Shown: positions 58,016-64,000 of the stretch, piece after piece
Layout of the letters: the number at the start of each line of letters is the position of its first letter
Numbering within the stretch: position 1 is the first letter of the stretch
Source: Aspergillus flavus
Taxonomy: Eukaryota; Ascomycota; Eurotiomycetes; Eurotiales; Aspergillaceae
Length of the DNA stretch: 64,000 nucleotides
Assembly: GCF_009017415.1 (NCBI RefSeq)
Contig: NC_092406.1
Location: forward strand, 4,340,001 to 4,404,000
Direction: 5' to 3'
Made by a program: the position numbers and the translations under genes
Notes under the pieces: model-generated
Told to the model about the DNA's origin: nothing
Database searches by the model: none
Seen by the model: the letters and a program-made list of their open reading frames with translations, nothing else

Positions 58016-60370
58016 ATGATGGATGCCTCTAAGTCTTCAAAGAAACGCAAGGCGGTTACTCGAGATGTTGAGGAGGAGGCTGGTGTGTTTTCTGGGGATG
58101 AATTGCAGGTTGATGTCCTAGACGGCGCACTTTCAGATAATGCAAACGACCTATCCAGCGACGAGGATGTTAGCGATTCGGAAATCGAACTAGTGGATGA
58201 TTTTAGCGACGAGGAAGACGGCGATGAAGAGGAAGAGCTCGATAGTGATGAAATTCCTTCGGATGGGGGAGAGTCCTTTAAGAAGGCGTCTGGCACAGGA
58301 AACGCTCGTGATGAAAGCTCTAGCGATGAAGAACAGTTGAACTACCGCATTGAAAAGGATGCCAATGGAAATGACCGTTACGTCTACGATGAGATAAACC
58401 CAGATGATAACTCTGATTATTCTGATGTCGAAGAAAATGCGAACACCATCGGCAACATTCCCTTGTCCTTTTACGATCAATACCCTCATATCGGCTACGA
58501 TATTAACGGAAAGAAAATCATGCGCCCTGCCACAGGGGAAGCTCTTGATGCGCTGCTCGATAGCATCGAAATTCCCAAGGGCTGGACTGGTCTTACCGAT
58601 CCCTCGACCGGTAAACCATTGGAATTGAGCCAAGATGAGCTGGAATTATTGCGCAAGGTTCAGATGAACGAAATACCTGAAGAGGGATACAATCCCTATG
58701 AGCCCACAGTGGAATGGTTCAGTAGCAAACAAGAGATTATGCCCTTGAGTGCTGCCCCCGAGCCGAAACGTCGGTTTGTGCCATCGAAACATGAAGCCAA
58801 GCGGGTTATGAAGATCGTCAAAGCGATCAGAGAAGGCCGCATTTTACCTTATAAGCCCCCCACGGAGGAGGAGGATAAGGAACAGGATGTAGTCAACTAT
58901 GACTTGTGGGCCGACGAAACGGAGCGACCAGACCATCCCATGCATATCCCTGCTCCTAAACTTCCACCACCTGGTTACGAGGAAAGTTACCATCCACCCC
59001 CTGAATATTTGCCCGATAAAAAGGAACGAAAGGCTTGGGAGGAGGCTGACCCTGAAGACCGTGAGCGGGAGTATCTTCCAAATGACTTTGGCTCACTTCG
59101 AAAGGTTCCTGGGTACGAAAGTTTCGTCAAAGAGAAGTTCGAGCGCTGTTTGGACCTTTACTTAGCACCCAGAGTTCGGAGAAGCAAGTTAAATATTGAT
59201 CCTGAAAGCCTTCTTCCGAAGCTCCCTAGTCCCGAGGAATTGAAGCCATTCCCGACCGCCTGTGCTACGGTGTTTAGAGGACATAAGGGGCGTGTTCGCA
59301 CCCTGGCCGTTGACCCATCTGGACTCTGGCTTGCTACTGGCGGTGACGATGGAACTGCGCGGGTATGGGAGTTACTTACCGGTCGCCAATTGTGGAGTGT
59401 GAAGTTAAGTGAAGAGGACCCAGTGAACGTTGTCCGTTGGAGGCCTGGGAAGGACGCTGTCATTCTTGCGGCTGCGGCAGGCGACGATATCTTCCTTGCA
59501 GTGCCCCCTATCGCGGATCCGAAAATTGAGAAGACCAGTCTGGAGATCATTGACGCAGGTTGGGGATACGCAGCGTCGAAGCCTCCCCCGAGTGCCGCAG
59601 AGGAAAACAAGAAGAACGTTCCTCCACAGTGGATTCGCCCATCATTATCGCTCGCAGAATCCGGGGTGTGCGCTGTCATTCCCCTCCGATATGTGGTTAA
59701 GTCTCTCTCATGGCATCGTCGCGGTGATTACTTTGTTACTGTGTGCCCCGGCTCCTCGACCCCAGCTTCTGTGGCCATATCTATTCACACTCTTTCCAAA
59801 CATCTAACTCAGTTCCCCTTCCGCCGACGTATCAAAGGTGGTGGGCCACCTCAAACCGCTCATTTCCATCCCTCGAAACCTATCCTTTTCGTTGCGAATC
59901 AACGAACAATTCGTGCTTACGATCTATCGCGCCAACTCCTCGTCAAGATCATCCAACCCGGAGCTCGCTGGATCTCTTCTTTCGACATTCACCCAACGTC
60001 TTCCACCGCCTCCGGAGGGGACAACCTCATCGTTGGATCGTACGACCGCCGTCTACTGTGGCATGATCTTGAGCTTTCTCAGCGTCCGTACAAGACGTTG
60101 CGGTACCATCGCAAGGCTATCCGCTCTGTCCGGTTTCACCCAAGCGGACGCTATCCTCTATTCGCCGACGCAAGTGATGATGGGTCCCTCCAGATTTTCC
60201 ACGGCAGCGTTACGGGTGATATGCTCAGCAATGCTAGTATTGTACCTCTCAAAGTCCTTAAGGGTCACAAGATTACCGGAGAATTGGGTGTCTTGGATGT
60301 TGACTGGCACCCTCGGGAAGCTTGGTGTGTCAGTGCAGGCGCAGACGGAACTTGTCGGTTGTGGATGTGA
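58016..60370 (+). CDS. ERB1: Ribosome biogenesis protein ERB1 (BOP1)
   Basis: A single exon of 784 residues. An acidic N-terminus (about 20-115) precedes the BOP1NT domain ('[19 protein letters not shown]', '[20 protein letters not shown]' as separate blocks). A WD40 propeller follows from about residue 425 ('[20 protein letters not shown]', '[20 protein letters not shown]'). ERB1 works with NOP7 and YTM1 in 27S pre-rRNA processing for the 60S subunit. The frame is open upstream to 57887, but that stretch is Lys-rich and unlike ERB1. I chose 58016, where '[14 protein letters not shown]' matches the family N-terminus; 58019 is equally possible. It is divergent from the Zn2Cys6 gene (268 bp) and convergent with RIX7, another 60S factor. 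Confidence 0.96.
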   Translation: MMDASKSSKKRKAVTRDVEEEAGVFSGDELQVDVLDGALSDNANDLSSDEDVSDSEIELVDDFSDEEDGDEEEELDSDEIPSDGGESFKKASGTGNARDESSSDEEQLNYRIEKDANGNDRYVYDEINPDDNSDYSDVEENANTIGNIPLSFYDQYPHIGYDINGKKIMRPATGEALDALLDSIEIPKGWTGLTDPSTGKPLELSQDELELLRKVQMNEIPEEGYNPYEPTVEWFSSKQEIMPLSAAPEPKRRFVPSKHEAKRVMKIVKAIREGRILPYKPPTEEEDKEQDVVNYDLWADETERPDHPMHIPAPKLPPPGYEESYHPPPEYLPDKKERKAWEEADPEDREREYLPNDFGSLRKVPGYESFVKEKFERCLDLYLAPRVRRSKLNIDPESLLPKLPSPEELKPFPTACATVFRGHKGRVRTLAVDPSGLWLATGGDDGTARVWELLTGRQLWSVKLSEEDPVNVVRWRPGKDAVILAAAAGDDIFLAVPPIADPKIEKTSLEIIDAGWGYAASKPPPSAAEENKKNVPPQWIRPSLSLAESGVCAVIPLRYVVKSLSWHRRGDYFVTVCPGSSTPASVAISIHTLSKHLTQFPFRRRIKGGGPPQTAHFHPSKPILFVANQRTIRAYDLSRQLLVKIIQPGARWISSFDIHPTSSTASGGDNLIVGSYDRRLLWHDLELSQRPYKTLRYHRKAIRSVRFHPSGRYPLFADASDDGSLQIFHGSVTGDMLSNASIVPLKVLKGHKITGELGVLDVDWHPREAWCVSAGADGTCRLWM

Positions 60371-60736
60371 TGACAAACCATCCCCGAAGTATATATTGCC
60401 AGTCCGCATGCTATCATTTTGCCCAGTCATATCTACATGAGGCGTTCGTTGTGTATAATATTAGTCCTAGATATCCATCGCAAAAGTTCTATCAACTTGG
60501 TATATTCCTTGTATTCTACAATACTCTGGCACTGGTGTTTGGGCATACCTACAACATCAACCTTGTTGCTTGCTTCGTACAATGCCACCCTTCCCTTTGT
60601 CTTTTTTTTCTCAGGCAAAAGCAGTATATGACCGACAAGCGGTGAGATTGCAGGATATTATAGCATGTCATCATACGCCTATAGCTTTTCCGACAACCCA
60701 CAATTGAAAGAGGCTAATCTAGTTAAAAGAAATCCT
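60371..60736. other. Convergent 3' region of ERB1 and RIX7
   Basis: 366 bp with no gene; both stops face each other, so overlapping 3' UTRs are possible. Confidence 0.6.
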
Positions 60737-63075
60737 TTATATAACACCTCCGCTCCAATCCCTCCGCAGCTTCTCATACTTTTTAAGGTCTGTAACACTA
60801 GGCCGGATGAATGCTTTCGCAGCTACAAAGTCCTCATGTTTGATCGTGTCCCTCCGCTTGATGGCAGCGTATCCAGCACGGCGGAGCAAGCTTCCCAAAT
60901 CAGCACCGCTGAACCCTTCACAATCTTCGGCCAACCTTCTGAGGTCGTCGTTGAAGTCGACGGGAATATTGCGCACTAGCGTCCGTAAGATCTCAGCCCG
61001 CTCTAAGGGGCTAGGCAGGTTCACGAAGAGAAGTGTCTCCAGTCGACCTGGACGAAGCATAGCGGGATCTATAATATCCGGCCTATTCGTGGCTGCTATT
61101 ATGTAAATTCCTTGGCGATTACTGCCCAAGCCATCCAGTTCAGTGAGTAGCGTATTGACCACACGTGCAGAGGCTTCAGAAACAGTGTCGTCTCGTCGGG
61201 GTACTAGGGCGTCAAGCTCATCAAAGAATATAACACAGGGAACGGACGAGCGAGCGCGAACAAATACTTGCCGCACCGCACGTTCGGATTCACCGACGTA
61301 TTTATTGAGTAACTCAGGGCCTTTAACGCTGATAAAGTTGGCATGCGACTCGTTGGCCACAGCCTTAGCGAGCAATGTTTTACCGCATCCAGGCGGACCC
61401 CAGAGAAGAACGCCAGTGGGGGCAGTAATGCCAACACTCGCGTACAGATTGGGATTTTTGATAGGCTCAACAATTGCAGTAGTAAGTTCTTCACGGATAC
61501 CCCCGAGAGCGCCGACGTCTTCCCAAGTTGTGTCTGGGATGGTGGCGAATCCCTCTCGTTTAGAGGAGGGTTGAATCTTAGGAAGTGCATTGAGAAAGTC
61601 TGCATTTGAAACGAGAACCACTTGCACTTCCTCTCCGATTGGCGTTTCTTTGGCATGGGTGATTAAACGCCGCAGCTCCTTGACCTTGGGGCTGAGATCG
61701 CCTGCCTCTTCGATATCCATTTCCTCTCCACTGTTTGCTTTTAGTATCTCCAAGTATCGTTTTATGGCAGCAGAGCCAGCAGTGGAAACTAAATCATTAA
61801 GATCGGCTCCCACGAAGCCAGCCGTTCTATTGGCCAAGTATTTGAAATCTATATCGTCTGCCAGGCGCATTTTGCGCGTTAGTGCCCGCAGGATCTGTTC
61901 TCTGACAGGTTCAGAGGGTACAGTCATGTTGATTTCCTTGTCGAATCTCCCTCCTCTACGCAAGGCGGCGTCCAGACTGTCCGGTCTATTCGTAGCGGCA
62001 AGGACAATCACGGGTTTTCCATCGGTTTTCTCCAGTGCCAAGTCGTCCATGCATGTCAGAAGCTGGGCAACAATCCTCTTTTCCATTTCCCTCTGTGCAC
62101 TTTCTCTCTTTGGAGTGATGGCGTCTATTTCATCGATGAAAATAAGGCAAGGTGCTATCCTCTTGGCTTCCTCAAAATATTCTCGTAGCGCCTTTTCAGA
62201 CTCTCCTGACATACCAGAGACAATGGAGGGTGCTGATATTGAAATGAATGGAACACCCAACTCCGCCGCAAACGCATTTGCAATCATAGTTTTTCCGCAT
62301 CCTGGTGGACCATGTAGCAATACACCTCGGGGAGGCTGTACATTCGATGACATATAAACTTGTGGGCGAGTCATGGGTAGGATGACAAGATCTCCAAGCT
62401 CTTGGACCACATCGTCTAATCCACCCAAATCTGTAAGGCTGACATGTGTAGGCGGAGATCGATCGATCGCGCTCTCGGCCTTACGGCGCTTGGAAGAATG
62501 GGAGTCGCCTCCATGTTGTCGTCTCTTGCTTGACTTAGGCGCAGGGGTTGCTGCTCCTGCGCCATTGGTCTCAGGCGCCTTAGAGGGTGTTGAAGATGTG
62601 TTGTTCCACATGCCTACAATGCTCTTATTCAGGCTATTGGATTCCTACAACAGTTAGTCGCTTTCCGGCGTTGCGTGAGACTGGAAAATGAGAAGTGAGA
62701 TCCTTACCGTAGCAGGGGGCAGTTGTTGTTCTTCCAAGCCTTCAAAATCTCCGTTTACAGACTCATCATCATCCTCCCCAAGCAAATCTGTTTTTATTAC
62801 CTCCACAACCCGTTCGATACTGTCTTCTAGGATTCTCTTCGGCTTTCGGTTCAAACTAGAATTTGACTTTTTAATGGAGTCATAAATGGTCGCTACCGAA
62901 AGGCGAATCTTATCATTTTCGGCTTGGTCCTCAATTATTTTGTGCACCACCTGATAAACCTATAGACGAAAGGCAATGGGCGATAAGAAACACACATTAG
63001 AGACTGGAAGTAGTATGTGGTTCTTACCTCACGATCTAGACCTTGCCTTAAACTCGGTCTACCTCCGCGACGCAT
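60737..63075 (-). CDS. RIX7: RIX7 (NVL) tandem AAA ATPase, 60S assembly
   Basis: Exons 63028-63075, 62708-62959 and 60737-62644 give 735 residues. The N-domain ('MRRGGRPSLRQGLDREV', 'ATIYDSIKKSN') is followed by a basic nuclear-signal region ('KRRKAES') and two AAA cassettes. Walker A GPPGCGKT lies at 212-219 and 516-523; Walker B cores are IFIDEID (268-274) and IFFDELDA (571-578). Second-region-of-homology arginines are present in both ('NRPDSLDAALRRGGRFD', 'NRPDIIDPAMLRPGRLE'). RIX7 removes assembly factors from pre-60S particles in the nucleolus. Introns of 68 and 63 nt have GTAAG donors and CTATAG/TGTAG acceptors. The start at 63075 is upstream of the N-domain, and the first exon has only 48 nt. 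Confidence 0.96.
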
Positions 63076-63421
63076 GGTTTACAACACCAATCCCAGTGAG
63101 CACTTGGCTCTGCAAAAACTATACCGGGGAACGGAGAAGGCTGCGCCAGAACTGATCGATAACAATATACCGAGCGGACATTTTTTTCCCCCGGCAGTCT
63201 TGGAGTCCTGGAAAATAGATTTGCCGGCGGATCATGAAATTTACCCTTTTCAGTGCGTAATGTACGGAGTATGTACATTACATATGGCAAGGTCTGTGGC
63301 TCGTATTGTATGGTACTTACCATCAGTCGTGTTCTAAACCAACGTCATTTCGATGTGCCGTCCACGACTTATCGCACTAGGCCGACAGGCACGGACTCTA
63401 TCAGTACAATATGTGTTGACA
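63076..63421. promoter_or_regulatory. Divergent promoter of RIX7 and VPS20
   Basis: 346 bp between the starts. It contains a perfect inverted repeat GTAATGTAC-7 nt-GTACATTAC at 63257-63281, whose loop carries GGAGTAT and so a TACGGAGTA word. No gene is supported here. Confidence 0.5.
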
Positions 63422-64000
63422 ATGGGCAACACGAATAGCTCCCATAAGATATCCGCTCAAGATAGGTGAGTATAGTTTCCGCCCTCTTTCATTTACGCCC
63501 ATCTGTTGCTCGGTACTCTAAACATTCATGAAACATGGCCCTCGCGGCCTGACCCTTCCCTTCGAGCTACTAACTAACACCCATGTATGGAGTAATTAGA
63601 GCCATTCTTGATTTGAAAATCCAGAGGGACAAGCTCCGCCAATATCGAAAGCGTATAACAGACCTCACCGATCGCGAAACTGAGATAGCAAAGGAATGCC
63701 TGGCCCGGGATGATCGCAAACGCGCTCTCCTCGCTTTGCGCCGCAAGAAATATCAGGAGTCGCTCCTGATCAAGTCCGAAAAGGAGCTCGACCAACTAGA
63801 ACAGCTGATTAACCAAGTTGAATTCTCGCTCGTCCAGAAAGATGTTCTCTTTGGGTTGCAGCAAGGCACGCAGGTACTACAGGCTATCAACAAAGAGATG
63901 GGGGGTATCGAAGGAGTTGAAAAGCTGATGGGTGAGACGGAAGAAGCACGAGCGTACCAAGAGGTAAGAGCTTTTGAGCCAGCTAATATGTGGAACTTAT
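63422..64000 (+). CDS. VPS20: ESCRT-III subunit VPS20 (CHMP6), 5' part
   Basis: Exons 63422-63465 and 63600-63963, then a donor GTAAGA running off the window; 136 residues are visible. It starts 'MGNTNSSHKISAQDR', with Gly2 suited to N-myristoylation as in VPS20/CHMP6. The Snf7-type helices follow ('AILDLKIQRDKLRQYRKRIT', 'ALRRKKYQESLLIKSEKEL'). VPS20 links ESCRT-II to Snf7 polymerisation on endosomes (family knowledge). The first intron is 134 nt, and the splice AG|A GCC restores Arg-Ala. The remaining C-terminal part lies beyond base 64000. Confidence 0.93.

Noticed and set aside
61590..62357. 255-residue plus-strand frame
   Set aside because: Antisense shadow of RIX7.

Overview
The window is nuclear DNA of a filamentous ascomycete, most likely Eurotiales (Aspergillus/Penicillium type). 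The reasons are short introns (about 50-100 nt) with GTAAGT-like donors and CTAAC-like branch points, compact genes on both strands, an AT-collapsed repeat island that looks RIP-mutated, and typical ascomycete proteins (UTP25, RIX7, ERB1, a MOB2-type activator, a Zn(II)2Cys6 factor). Species cannot be read from the sequence. I rebuilt exon structures by joining frames across splice sites and checking that the phases agree. Functions are family assignments made by eye; no database search was run.

Left part (1-21200): 3' end of a PPR protein (+); TAF13 (+); eIF3f (-), divergent from UTP25 (+); an EamA-type transporter (+); a DUF7730/F-box-like protein (+); choline-phosphate cytidylyltransferase PCT1 (-); a PP2C phosphatase (-) with a probable GC-AG intron; and an MFS transporter (-).

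Repeat island (21878-24312): an extremely A/T-rich, stop-riddled element with terminal inverted repeats flanked by TA. I read it as a RIP-killed Fot1/pogo-type DNA transposon. Inside it sits a much less degraded 587-bp solo LTR (TGTCAG...CTGACA) with a perfect 5-bp target duplication, TAATT. The two insertions can therefore be ordered in time.

Right part (24564-64000): a TRAPPC11-like trafficking subunit (-); an alpha/beta hydrolase with a long disordered N-terminus (+); a membrane-anchored monothiol glutaredoxin (+); ribosomal protein L9 (+); a DUF3336/patatin protein that appears to have lost its catalytic serine (+); a PhoD-like metallophosphatase (-); an unknown protein whose C-terminus ends at a CT repeat (-); a mitochondrial rhomboid protease (-); a small coiled-coil protein (+); MOB2 (-), divergent from LEO1 (+); an AflR-like Zn(II)2Cys6 factor (-), divergent from ERB1 (+); RIX7 (-), convergent with ERB1; and the 5' part of ESCRT-III VPS20 (+), divergent from RIX7.

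Most genes are housekeeping: transcription (TAF13, LEO1), translation and ribosome assembly (eIF3f, UTP25, RPL9, ERB1, RIX7), trafficking (TRAPPC11, VPS20), and lipid or signalling (PCT1, PP2C, MOB2). I see no biosynthetic cluster and no clear new multi-gene system. The observations most worth following are the nested, datable transposon/LTR pair, the predicted patatin pseudo-lipase, the CT-repeat frame junction, a 90-bp MITE-like hairpin, and the GC-AG intron.
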